From Nematopogon swammerdamellus (Eukaryota > Arthropoda > Insecta > Lepidoptera > Adelidae): a DNA stretch of 64,000 bases. The notes under the pieces were generated by a model. The model did not search any database. It was not told where the DNA came from and saw only the letters and a program-made list of their open reading frames with translations. The translations under genes and the position numbers were made by a program. Shown here one piece after another: positions 37,601 through 44,224 of this stretch. How positions within the stretch are numbered: the first letter of the stretch is position 1; the number at the start of each line of letters is the position of its first letter. The stretch is from positions 9,211,247-9,275,246 of the forward strand of contig OX336354.1 of NCBI GenBank assembly GCA_946902875.1. The letters are read 5' to 3'.

Positions 37601-38667
37601 CAAAAGCAAAATAAAATAAAATAATTATTTCTTCTTTTCCAGACGCAAGTGGTATTCCAGCACTACGTGATGAGTAACAGCGACGAGTACTTCGCCGAAG
37701 CGGATCAGTTCCGTCCAGAGCGCTGGCTGCGCTCCTCCAATACTTCATCTTCATGCCCCCACCACCCCTTCGCTTCCTTGCCCTTTGGCTTCGGAAAGCG
37801 CATGTGTCTGGGACGAAGGTTTGCGGACCTCGAGATACAGACCGTTATTTGCAAGGTAAACGCCTACTCTATTTGTATACTCAACGATTTATACGTTAGG
37901 TCAATGTATAGCGTGCTCGTTTCACAAGTTGCGAATAAGCTGTCACTGAGCTGTTCGCTTTCGAGTACTCCTAATGGCTCATCTACACAATCGGCGATGA
38001 TCGTTGATCGTGTGATCGTCGAGTAATCGTGGGTTATCGGCGCGATCATTGTACAAGCGTCCACACGATCGTCTGCAGTAGTGTCGAACGGCAAGCGTAC
38101 AAGATGGACGTGGAATGTGTTGCTGCTGCAACCATGATCGGCGATCTTGTGGTGTGGGCAGCTCAACGCAACGCGCGGCGATTCCCTTTGATGCGTGCCC
38201 GAAAAACCGACAAATCACGGATCGCAGGCGATCATAGACGATGATCGGCGAGTACAGCCGAGTATGCCCTCTACACGATCGTGCTCGCTCGTAATCGTCT
38301 GTAATCGCCGATTGTGTAGAGCAGCCATAAGATTTCAATTCTCTTTGTAAGATTTGTAAAGAGCGTTTGATCTAAAAGTTTCCTTCGCCGTTATGTTGGT
38401 ATCATACCTTCGTCTCACGAAAGAATTCCCGCGGAAATCAGTGGAAGTGAGACGCACTCTACACTTCCACTTATTGCCGCGGGACTTCTTACGTGAGACG
38501 GAATCTACCTTGTTGCGTAGTATACATACAACATAGTTATTATTATTTGTGGTGTGCAGATGGTGCAAGCTTTCAAGATGGAATACCACCACACGCCTTT
38601 GGACTACCACATACATCCCATGTATACTCCAGACGGGCCCCTGCGACTCAAGATGATTGATCGTTAA
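16201..38667 (+). CDS. Mitochondrial-clan cytochrome P450, CYP301/CYP49-like, 11 coding exons
   Basis: A heme-thiolate monooxygenase expected in the mitochondrial inner membrane, fed by adrenodoxin; substrate unknown. Exons: 16201-16624, 24984-25149, 26852-26941, 27790-27906, 28529-28605, 29506-29704, 32296-32479, 33007-33170, 35067-35145, 37643-37855 and 38560-38667. Their phases agree throughout, giving 606 residues and a TAA stop. Motifs: PGPKPLPLLGN at 123-133, W232xxxR236 (C helix), VGIDTT at 415-420 (I helix), E471xxR474, FRPERW at 523-528 and heme loop FGFGKRMCLGRR at 548-559 with Cys555. The two arginines after the heme cysteine and the basic N-terminus fit the mitochondrial clan. PHRPSMPSLxxYK, RKDFFG and VIGNGR resemble CYP301A1, CYP301B1 and CYP49A1; which one cannot be settled here. 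All introns are GT-AG except intron 7 (GC-AG). The 606-residue length is at the long end because of the N-terminal exon. No frameshift or missing catalytic residue was seen. Confidence 0.95.
16862..16975 (-). repeat. Short dispersed repeat F in P450 intron 1
   Basis: GCAACATGTGGCACCGAGTC, then TACGCGGGGATTGCGAATGC and CCTGACAGGTGCC. Relatives lie at 36063-36190 and 42243-42356 (opposite strand) and at 42873-42957. Confidence 0.65.
17276..17500 (-). mobile_element. SINE-like repeat D, with T-run end
   Basis: A T run at 17276-17284 is followed by CCAATATTGGTGGCTTTGCC, GAGAGACCAATGGTGCAGTC and GAAACCACGCTCAGTTAGGT. The same order occurs at 24267-24560 and 40010-40185, each opening with a T run, which suggests a minus-strand retroposon with a poly(A) tail. 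Confidence 0.6.
18360..18722 (+). mobile_element. RTE-like retrotransposon fragment in P450 intron 1
   Basis: The same region as 2004 and 12028, extending further 3': GTCGATATTGAACACTGGGT, GACGACGACATCAAGTACGT and GGAATGGAGGAAAATTGGAG, ending AGCAGTGGAGGCATACACAC. Several frame breaks. Confidence 0.75.
19395..19665. repeat. Four tandem copies of a GGGTTCCGTAACA-led unit
   Basis: GGGTTCCGTAACA or a one-base variant recurs four times at intervals of roughly 50-90 bases, each followed by ATGTCTGTCCGTTCTACTAA or close variants. The GGGTTCCGTA motif is also part of the dispersed family at 5604 and 39415. Confidence 0.75.
19985..20180 (-). mobile_element. Retroelement polyprotein C-terminal fragment
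   Basis: On the minus strand, frames give AVETLGVWSPDTK, then ELVKQLGKLLMEASGD after a shift. This is the same protein region as at 3041, ending in a degenerate version of the SLAIQRGNA block. Confidence 0.65.
20818..21165 (-). mobile_element. RTE-like retrotransposon fragment, minus strand
   Basis: Complement of the family at 2004: CTTCAGCGGTACGGAACCAC, TTGATGTCGTCGTCCTACCT, CCACCCGGTGTCCAATATCG and GATATTCCCAGCATGGCACG. It lies in P450 intron 1. Confidence 0.8.
21170..24265. other. P450 intron 1 interior, little recognised
   Basis: About 3.1 kb of AT-rich intron. The open frames at 21796-22050 and 23220-23516 have no recognisable domain and no splice context. At 23520-23640 a CpG-rich stretch shares words (GAGTGGCCACTC, CAGCTAGTCTGCG) with the retroelement fragment at 58860. 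Confidence 0.5.
24267..24560 (-). mobile_element. SINE-like repeat D, second copy
   Basis: A T run, then CCAACATGGGTGGCTATGTC, GAGAGACCAATGGTACAGTC and GCGAAACCACGCTCAGTGAG, and a further block with GGGAGACAGTTCCACACCCT. It lies about 420 bases before P450 exon 2. Confidence 0.6.
24984..25149 (+). CDS. P450 coding exon 2, whose 3' end seeds a minisatellite
   Basis: This exon codes for residues 142-196 plus two bases (GGYSVGHIDRV to DALPH), the helix A and beta-1 region. The acceptor is ATACAG|GTGG. The donor is CCCCACAG|GTAACC. The reading frame meets TAA immediately past the donor (25151-25153), so read-through gives termination. The last 20 bases of the exon are copied in tandem about 46 times directly downstream. 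Confidence 0.92.
25130..26652 (+). repeat. 33-bp minisatellite built from the P450 exon 2 / intron 2 junction
   Basis: About 46 tandem units of 33 bp. The unit is 20 bases of exon end (GAGGACGCGCTGCCCCACAG) plus 13 bases of intron start (GTAACCTCGTGCG), so each copy repeats the splice junction. More than 20 copies keep an exact ACAGGTAA. Unit variants (CCTCAGTTAA, AGAGCACGCTGCACCACAGG, GGCGTGTGGAGGACGCG) alternate in a regular order, giving 132-bp and 198-bp higher-order periods up to about 26.0 kb. Copies further on are more diverged (ACAAGTAA, ACAGGTTAC). Because 33 is a multiple of three, two plus-strand frames and one minus-strand frame stay open for hundreds of codons; these are not genes. 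Confidence 0.95.
26960..27427. mobile_element. 468-bp Harbinger-like MITE in P450 intron 3
   Basis: Terminal inverted repeats GGCCCGGACTAGATTGAGTC and GACTCTATCTAGTCCGGGCC (one indel) are flanked by TAA on both sides (26957-26959 and 27428-27430). A 3-bp TAA target duplication is typical of PIF/Harbinger elements. The interior has many GTCGA and TCGAC words and no transposase. It starts 18 bases after exon 3. Confidence 0.75.
29123..29455 (-). mobile_element. SINE with tRNA/5S-hybrid head, in P450 intron 5
   Basis: Shared body, then on the minus strand the head TCAGCCTCGATAGCTCAGTG. The 5S-like segment has lost about 20 bases compared with 57435. The tail end is eroded. It lies about 50 bases from the acceptor of exon 6. 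Confidence 0.8.
29705..30660. other. Start of P450 intron 6, nothing recognised
   Basis: AT-rich DNA after the exon 6 donor (CTTGG|GTGAGA), with no element clearly bounded. Confidence 0.4.
30671..31024 (-). mobile_element. SINE with diverged tRNA/5S-hybrid head, in P450 intron 6
   Basis: Body plus head on the minus strand (GTCAGCCTCGGTAGCTCAGT). The 5S-like segment is more diverged than at 57435 (GGTCACCCATGCAAGTTCTG in plus orientation), so this may be an older copy or a subfamily. Confidence 0.75.
31170..31215 (-). mobile_element. Retroelement 3' tail ending in ATC repeats
   Basis: Minus strand: CATCATCATCATCATCAGCC then TGTATCAGTCCACTG. This is the 3' end of a common lepidopteran retroelement, also seen at 63735-63810 in plus orientation. 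Confidence 0.6.
31440..31613 (-). mobile_element. Partial SINE body in P450 intron 6
   Basis: Matches the shared body from GGCTCAGCCCATAAAACC to GCGGTGGTAGCGACCC on the plus strand. The head is missing. Confidence 0.65.
32296..32479 (+). CDS. P450 coding exon 7, ending in a GC splice donor
   Basis: This exon codes for residues 358-419, from the H/I loop to the I-helix core VGIDT. The frame and the I-helix continuation in exon 8 (TSNAVASILYQL) require splicing after ACG at 32479. The intron there begins GCAAGT, the usual form of a GC-AG intron; the nearby GT dinucleotides would break the frame. The exon is unusually rich in Ala and Ser around SAGASSSAAGDGSR, a variable loop in this family. 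Confidence 0.9.
33224..33636 (+). mobile_element. tRNA-Ser-derived SINE, full length, in P450 intron 8
   Basis: GCGGCGGGTGGCCGAGTGG A-box head, GAGGTTCGAATCC B box, a body matching 13442-13843 with few differences, and an A run at 33626-33636. It starts 53 bases after the exon 8 donor. The close match to the other copy suggests fairly recent activity. Confidence 0.88.
33655..33890 (-). mobile_element. Retroelement polyprotein C-terminal fragment in P450 intron 8
   Basis: The minus-strand frame reads FSVETFGPWSKEAKTLMHVL and then a degenerate block, the counterpart of VETLGPWSAEAKSL at 3041. Confidence 0.7.
34428..34451 (+). repeat. Run of 24 cytosines
   Basis: A homopolymer C run in P450 intron 8. 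Its length in the read is likely to be variable or error-prone. Confidence 0.9.
34568..34858 (-). mobile_element. SINE, head truncated, in P450 intron 8
   Basis: A T run (34569-34579) and the whole shared body. The head stops after GGAATCCGAACCTCGGTCAG in plus orientation, inside the B-box region. Confidence 0.8.
35477..35800 (+). mobile_element. SINE with third-type head, in P450 intron 9
   Basis: Close match to 8825-9158, including CCGGTACTTTAAAAAAATAG, TGTCGTAAAAGGTGACTAAG, the full body and an A-rich tail. Confidence 0.85.
35810..35940 (+). mobile_element. Partial SINE body directly after a full copy
   Basis: Starts GTGGGTTCCTTCCCTTCGTA and follows the body to GTCTAGTTCAATGTAGG. It has an independent 3' truncation and no tail. 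Confidence 0.7.
36063..36190 (+). repeat. Short dispersed repeat F in P450 intron 9
   Basis: GGCGTGAATATGCACCGGTC, GGCATGGCATTTGCAACCCC and GGCTCGGCGCCACATGACAC. The copy at 42243-42356 shares the same order. Confidence 0.65.
36475..37507. mobile_element. Inverted-repeat element carrying a nested SINE, P450 intron 9
   Basis: The ends share GTTGACACGATGCGAG in inverted orientation (36481-36496 and the complement near 37487-37502), followed inward by CACGCACGAGAA on both sides. The flanks are TTA and TAA, sharing at least TA. The interior is rich in GCACGAACG and GCTTCTCG words. It contains the SINE at 36779-37243. Confidence 0.7.
36779..37243 (+). mobile_element. SINE with internal 120-bp triplication, inside a MITE
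   Basis: The body begins CTCCCTTCTTATATTACTAG. The segment from AATAGTTTGTATTTTCCGTC to GGATGTTGTAGGTCTATGTA is repeated in tandem, with AATAGTTTGT at 36881, 37001 and 37121 (period 120), before the final part and an A run. Confidence 0.85.
37643..37855 (+). CDS. P450 coding exon 10: PERF region and heme-binding loop
   Basis: This exon codes for residues 501-571, in phase 0 at both ends. It holds FRPERW and the heme loop FGFGKRMCLG, followed by RRFADLEIQ, the basic L-helix start that serves adrenodoxin binding in mitochondrial P450s. The acceptor TTTTCCAG is strong and the donor is AAG|GTAAAC. It lies just downstream of a cluster of nested repeats (36225-37585). Confidence 0.95.
37975..38327. 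mobile_element. 353-bp Harbinger-like MITE in P450 intron 10
   Basis: Ends TGGCTCATCTACACAATCGG and, on the other strand, TGGCTGCTCTACACAATCGG, flanked by TAA on both sides (37972-37974 and 38328-38330). The interior is dense in GATCG and CGATCAT words. No coding capacity. Confidence 0.85.
38405..38505. repeat. Foldback hairpin upstream of P450 exon 11
   Basis: GTCTCACGAAAGAATTCCCG and AGTGGAAGTG on the left pair with the complement on the right (CACTTCCACT, CGCGGGACTTCTTACGTGAG). The arms are about 38 bases. It lies 54 bases before the exon 11 acceptor, so it could fold in the pre-mRNA. Confidence 0.8.
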
Positions 38668-38704
38668 AACCACGTTTGGTGTATTTTAATTAATAATTGT
38701 ACAT

Positions 38705-38710
38705 AATAAA
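38705..38710 (+). promoter_or_regulatory. Poly(A) signal of the P450 gene
   Basis: An AATAAA hexamer lies 38 bases after the TAA stop of coding exon 11 (38665-38667). This implies a very short 3'UTR. A hairpin-forming element lies about 150 bases further on. Confidence 0.6.
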
Positions 38711-38861
38711 AATATACTGTCATTATTGAAAATAATAATACATCTGTTATAATAAAAATGTACCTGTTAAAATTATTATTCATGTCAAATTGAAAATTTG
38801 TGACCTGGCAGAACTGTACGCTTTCTAAAAGTATCAATCGATTTTTAGGAATAAAAAAAAA

Positions 38862-38968
38862 ACATTGCACCGACTTAAAAAAACAACTAGAACTTAAAAG
38901 TGTTAAATAATATTTTGATTCATAGATTGATTGATAAGTTCTAGTTGTTTTTTGAAGTCGGTGCAATG
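38862..38968. repeat. Inverted repeat after the P450 gene
   Basis: CATTGCACCGACTTAAAAAA then CAACTAGAACTTA at 38864-38897 is matched by the complement at 38933-38966. The arms are about 34 bases with a 35-base loop, a typical foldback MITE remnant. Confidence 0.85.
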
Positions 38969-39226
38969 CTTTTATTTATTATAACAGTTTTTTATTTCAC
39001 TCTTTTTAGTTATATCACCTAACAAGTTCTGCGTAGAATTGGGCGTTAAACCGCACCAACGATATGTTTTTGCAGTGATTGGTATACACTTAACAGTCCA
39101 TATCTTGAAAACTACTGAACCGATTTTGATGAAACTTCCCTAAGTTCCCTAAGTTGAAGTAAATGTAAACCAATAAAAAAAGAATGGTCGCAATCCGATT
39201 AATAGTTTCGGGGCAATGCGTGGACA

Positions 39227-39278
39227 AACATACATACATACAAACAAACACACATACAAACATACATACATACACTTA
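39227..39278. repeat. CATA/CAAA microsatellite
   Basis: A run of CATACATACAAACAAACACA type repeats, about 50 bases. A Cys/Val/Met-rich minus-strand open frame here is an artefact of it. Confidence 0.8.
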
Positions 39279-39414
39279 TGAAATTTGTCACACCTGTTTA
39301 GAAGCCCACGTACACTAACATATACGAATATTGTGCAATTACAACGATATTACATACCTACCTACATACGGGTCGAATTGATAACCTTCTTTTTTTTAAG
39401 AAGTCGGTTAATAA

Positions 39415-39905
39415 AAAAAATCTGTCAAGTGCGAGTTTTACTCGCGCACGGAGGTTTCCGTATCTATCCGCTATCAATAATATCCGCCTATCCGCTCAGG
39501 TGGCATGGTCTTCGAATTTTAATTTCGAAGATATGTAGGACGGTCGGAGAGAAGCCTCAATGAGGTCGATCGCAATTTACGGTGGGAAAATGACAGCACC
39601 TCAATGAGGTCGTTGGCAATTGAGCGGCTATCTTTTGTCTTTCAACAATGCAATGCATAAAAGCCTGTGGCGCCATCTATTATTCAGTAGTGTGACTAAT
39701 CGATTTTTCGTACGTTTTTTGCATGGGAGCCCCCCTTAATTTTTAACATTTTCTTTTTTTTATTATTTGCTGTTATATGCGCCATAGTAACACATATTCT
39801 GTGAAAATTTCAACGGGCTACCTATTACGGTTCAAGAGATACAGCCCTCGGACAGACGGACGGACGGACGGACAGACGGCGGAGGCGTACGGTATACGGA
39901 AACCT
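39415..39905 (+). repeat. Dispersed repeat family copy (GTTCCGTA type)
   Basis: Starts TCTGTCAAGTGCGAGTTTTA, includes GGAGGTTTCCGTATCTATCC and GAAAATTTCAACGGGCTACC, and ends with GACGGACGGACGGACGGACA repeats and GTACGGTATACGGAAACCTA. This is the reference copy for the split one at 5604-7135. Confidence 0.7.
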
Positions 39906-40009
39906 AAAAAGGAAGAGAAAGGAAATTTTCGTAGGAACGAACTTCGAGTAAAAACCACTATAAACGGAATTGATATTTCTCCATGTAATTTAGAACATAC
40001 GAGTAAGTA

Positions 40010-40185
40010 TCTTTTTTTATGAAAACCAGCATGGGTAGCTGTGCCGAGGGACGAAAAGTGCAATCGACGGAGCCAAATTCACGCCTCTCCTCGCGAAACT
40101 ATACGCTCAGTGAGTGCCGTGCCAGAAGAATTACGGGCTTTTGCTGGGCTGCTTAGCCTATTGATACGAAACGCCAGCCTATGCG
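40010..40185 (-). mobile_element. SINE-like repeat D, third copy
   Basis: A T run, then AAACCAGCATGGGTAGCTGT, GCCGAGGGACGAAAAGTGCA and CGCGAAACTATACGCTCAGT, matching 17276 and 24267. Confidence 0.6.
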
Positions 40186-40599
40186 CCAGCCTATCTATGT
40201 ATGTAAAGGTAATACAACCGTATTAGCTGACACATTGAAGATATTTTTGATTTTATTTGTGTCAGAGATGGCTGCGTGCAACTTCAGATAAATCAATAAT
40301 GTTAATTTGAATTAAATTAAAATAGAAATTAAAACTACCTATCAAATTAAAATTACATAAACTAAAACAAAACAAACAAACCTTAAAAATAATTAGCCTC
40401 TTGAGAGACTGCCACGATCCGGGTTGACCTACCGCCAGAGTCATAGAGCAATTCCCTCGACGGCCTCAGTTTGCTAGATACAAAATTTCATCCAAAGAGC
40501 CCGACGAGGGGAAAGTTCCCATGACACTAGCGGCGTTATCTCGCTGCACCGCCAGGCTTATTCCAGGTACGCCTTGGCCCGGCAGTCACCCGAGGATCT

Positions 40600-41345
40600 G
40601 CAGAGTCGTGATCCTAAATGTGCACAAGAATTTTGCCCTCCTCACAGATGGAACACATGGTCTCTATGGCGAAAGGGATAAAAATATAATATTGAATGTT
40701 CGTCAATGTCTGATATTTGGAGTGGTTGGTGCGGGCGGCCGTCTCAGCAGCAGAGCCGGCTTTCCTGGCAGTCGACACGACATGCGAGGGCGCGAGCGTG
40801 TCGGCGCAGGTGGCGTCCCAGACGAGTGCCTTACCCTTTGACCAAGGAATCAATGTCATCCCATCTGGGCGCTTGCCGTCATCCCTGCTGGAACAGGGCT
40901 CCAATATTGACGGCACATTAGACGCGCCAAATGCCCGACGCAGAATATCATTCAGGGTGCCATGTCGAGAGTGCAGACCTGGGCTTCTGCTGCAACTTAG
41001 GCCGTGAATGCCGTTTGACTCTACTTCAACCCCGCAGACGCACTTATGAGGTTGTACAATGTTACAACCGAGTCTCAACGCTATGGAGATTCTTAGAGCA
41101 TTGTTGTCCAACAGTGAGCCGATATTTGTAGACGGGATTGTATGAAACCAGGCACCTGATTCTTTTTCGCACACAGCTTTGAACCTGGCTTCATCAACGA
41201 GAGAATTGAAGTTGAAATTTGATACTATCCGTTGTACATTTATTAGGTTCCAGTTCTTTTGGGCGTGTGGATAAGGCGGTAATGAAGTTCCCGGGCAGAG
41301 CACCTCCCAAGCATCCTCGGCGTCCGACACATGGCTGATCTCGGA
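40600..41345 (-). mobile_element. Retroelement polyprotein fragment with zinc-binding C-terminal domain
   Basis: A 238-codon minus-strand frame, the longest of this family here. It has CNIVQPHKCVCG, then NGIHGLSCSRSPGLHSRHGT (a Cys/His cluster), then RPDGMTLIPWSKGKALVWDA and ARKAGSAAETAA. This pattern follows the reverse transcriptase in a group of animal retroelements. The reverse transcriptase itself is absent and the C-terminus diverges, so it is a dead fragment in the space between the two host genes. Confidence 0.8.
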
Positions 41346-41635
41346 TTAGTCTACAGGAAATGGCAACATGTTAGAGACAAGACCCGAGACGCCATGAGTA
41401 TTCGCCAAGAAAGCGGGGAGGGCGATGTCCGACACACGTCTAATGCCGAACCCGCCGAATGTTATTAGCATAATTGCCTGTCCATTGCATTTCATTTAAA
41501 CTTATATTGAAAAGCGACTCTAATGTTACTATATCCATGGCCACGACAAACTCTGAGTATCTCCACAGTGGAGTTGTTCTGACTATATAAGTTAATTTTG
41601 GTATACAAAGTAGGAAGTAGCCAACGTGTGAGTTC

Positions 41636-42503
41636 GGGGCGTTGACCGTGGCACTACCGGTAGCACTACTAGTAGTGCCACGGTTAAAATGTATTTACCG
41701 TAGCACTACTGATTTAATACAGGTAGTGCCACGGTTAAAATTTATTAACCGTATCACTACTGATTTTATTTGATAGGTTTACTCCCAAAATACGATAATC
41801 CAAAACACTAGCAAAACTCGGGAAACCTGCATTCTGTGAGATTCCAAAGTGAAACTTTTTCGCACTATTACTATAAGATTCTAAATATAAAAAAAGACAT
41901 TTTATTATTTTAACCGTGGCACAGTCGAAGCTTGTAGGCTTATCCATCAGTTCAATAAAACACTTAGTTCCAAAGGACCCTCACACATACAGTGACAAAG
42001 ATGTGTTCCTCTGTTTCCAAAGCAATTTCTATACATTTGTCCATTTCAGAGCTGTTGCAGTACTTGCAGTGTATTACTGAGTTATCGATGTGCATGGCAT
42101 GACAGATTGCGAATAATTCTGTACCACTTCAAATGATTTCGATTATTCCATTTCGATTATTCTTTTTTATGTGATATTACTAAATTCCAAAAAGTGATTT
42201 CATGCCCACATATTTCCCAAGTACAGTCTCGGGTCCTTTAACAGGGGCGTGAATGGGCACCTGTCAGGCCGGCATGGCATTCGCAACCCCCGCATACGAC
42301 TGAACGTCTATAGGCGTCGCTAGACACCTTATAGGTGACTCGGCGCCACATAAACCTCGACGCTATCAAATTAAATCAGTAGTGCTACGGTAAATTAAAT
42401 TTAACAGTAGCATTACCTATATTAAATCAGTAGTGCTGCGGTAAATCAATTTTAACCGTGGCACTATTAGTAGTGCTACCGGTAGTGCCACGGTCAACGC
42501 GCG
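41636..42503. mobile_element. 868-bp element with long inverted repeats and 8-bp target duplication
   Basis: GTGAGTTC flanks both sides (41628-41635 and 42504-42511). The ends share GCGTTGACCGTGGCACTACC then GGTAGCAC in inverted orientation. Inward, each side holds several copies of GGTAGTGCCACGGTTAAAAT or ATCAGTAGTGCTACGGTAAA, so the arms are built from repeated short palindromes. An 8-bp duplication fits hAT, but the termini are not the usual hAT form. No transposase. A short repeat F copy lies inside (42243-42356). Confidence 0.75.
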
Positions 42504-42511
42504 GTGAGTTC

Positions 42512-43165
42512 AGAGTAAATAATTTTTTAAATAGTTAATCTAACCCGGCTAGTTTTTTATTTAAAACCTCCAACCCTGCATCATCTGTGATAGGGGCACC
42601 AAGTAAAGTTAAATTATTTAAAATTACACGGATATTGGGATACAGGTAAGAAAATTTGCTGATTATTTCTACATTATTGCCAGTTGAACAGAAGCACAAC
42701 TCGCAGTTCCGTGTATTTATTTGTAAACCTATTTATTAATATATACCTATATACCTAATATTTAAAGTTGATGTAGATAAGAGCACATTCGTGCATAGGA
42801 CATCTACATCAATCAACTGTAAAGTCGAGAATATAAAAGTTAAAATTACTATATAATATATTTTATTATAGAAAGAGCGACATGTGGCGCCGAGCCCATG
42901 GACATTCGTTCGTACGCGGGGGTTGCGAATGCCAATGTCGGCCTGACAGGTAGGTGCCTATTCACTCATCTCTTGAAGGACCCGAGACTATACTTGGGGG
43001 GAAATATGTGGGCAGGGAGAGCGTTCCAGAGTTTACCGGTTCTGTGGAGGAATGATCTGCAGAACCGATTAATGCGCATTCGCGGTAAGTCCAGAGTATA
43101 GGGATGCAATCCCTGCCCAGTGCGCCTTGTGCGGAGGTGGAAAGGGGACTGCGGGATCGCATTCC
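42512..43165. repeat. Intergenic DNA with repeat pieces
   Basis: AT-rich to about 42870. A copy of repeat F (GCGACATGTGGCGCCGAGCC, TACGCGGGGGTTGCGAATGC) lies at 42873-42957, then a GC-richer block at 42957-43165 (GGGCAGGGAGAGCGTTCCAG), which looks like part of a longer dispersed element. Confidence 0.5.
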
Positions 43166-43991
43166 CCATGGAATAATATGTCAAAATAACAATATGGTTA
43201 TAATCTTGCCCATGTTTGTTTATCACCGATAAGTAAGTTTAAGCATATCAATAAACTTCTAATAAATTGCAGTTTTATTATCATTACCATGCTGAGATGT
43301 GTCCATCTATTGGAACTTACGAAAATGCATTTTACAAACACTTGACGACTACATAAGAAAATTTTAAGAGTGATTTTTTTTTGCAAGGAACGAAATCACT
43401 ACCTACTTTTTGTATCCACGTCGTAGGTACTTACTTATTTATTTTTTTTGTAGAGATTTAATGAAAAACGCTGAAGACATTCTTAGAATGTTTATTAAGA
43501 AATCACTTTACAAAGCATCACGTGGAAGGATCCACTTAAAAAATCTATTCTACTTATATCTTGCAAGATGGCAGCTGGCGATAGCTCAAGTATGTATTTA
43601 CAAATGCGTTCGCTATCACAATATATTATTTTTCAAAACCATATTTTTCCTTTCAAAACATGAAATATTACAAAATTATTGTTGCAAGTTACAAACGATT
43701 ATCGCTTATTTATAATATAGGAAGTGCCTTATGGTTCGTGCAAACAAAAATTATAAAAAATATTGACTAGCAATGCTTAAAATAGATAAATATTATATAC
43801 ACCACAGCAAAGGTGAAAATAAAAAATGTGCGTTGCATTTCAAGAGTTTTTTTTTCTGACTAACCAAGGAAGAACTGGGATTTCTTATAATGGCACTTAG
43901 GAGTAGTATTTGCATAGTTTTGAAGCATTTACATCACATTTTTAAATACTTATAAAAAAATCGATTTCAACATTGATAAATTATAACTAAT
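43166..43991. other. Region 3' of the ZP gene, no gene recognised
   Basis: Includes the expected 3'UTR of the ZP gene on the minus strand. A plus-strand open frame at 43410-43715 (KNAEDILRMFIKKSLYKASR and so on) has no recognised domain and is probably chance or a transposon remnant. A canonical AATAAA close to the ZP stop was not found. Confidence 0.4.
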
Positions 43992-44224
43992 TTAACAAGG
44001 GTTGCGTATGGACGGTTCGACTTGGACCACCCGCCTTGCGAACAGACCTCTTCGTCTGTAGAGGAACACCGAAGCAGAAAGAACGAAGAGCATAAGAGAT
44101 ATGGACCCTACAGTTATATAGATCACGGCTGAACTATTTCCATCTTCTAGCGTGAGCGGGTGGATACCGCTTACGTCACGTGCGACTCTGTTTCTCGGCT
44201 TCGTTCTCGACGATTCGAATGATT
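43992..44224 (-). CDS. ZP gene exon 8: furin-type site, membrane span, basic tail
   Basis: After a TTTTTGCAG acceptor (44227-44225), this exon completes a Lys codon begun in exon 7 and reads SFESSRTKPRNRVARDVSG. A hydrophobic span follows (about 23 residues, AVIYITVGSISLMLFVLSAS and on to VFLY), then RRRGLFARRVVQ and a stop at 43994-43992. RVAR fits the R-x-x-R cleavage consensus found before the membrane anchor in ZP proteins. Phase agreement with exon 7 and this typical ZP ending support the join, although no transcript is available. Confidence 0.85.

Noticed and set aside
38335..38673. Antisense gene over P450 exon 11
   Set aside because: It overlaps a coding exon and a hairpin on the opposite strand and has no recognisable domain.
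40614..41330. A host gene encoding a Cys/His-cluster protein
   Set aside because: The same protein region occurs as fragments at 3041, 19985, 33655 and 61676, and one copy ends in a poly(A) tract, so it is a retroelement remnant.
43410..43715. Small host gene on the plus strand (101 codons)
   Set aside because: No domain, promoter or splice support. Its acceptor-like start and AT-rich 3' half look like chance.
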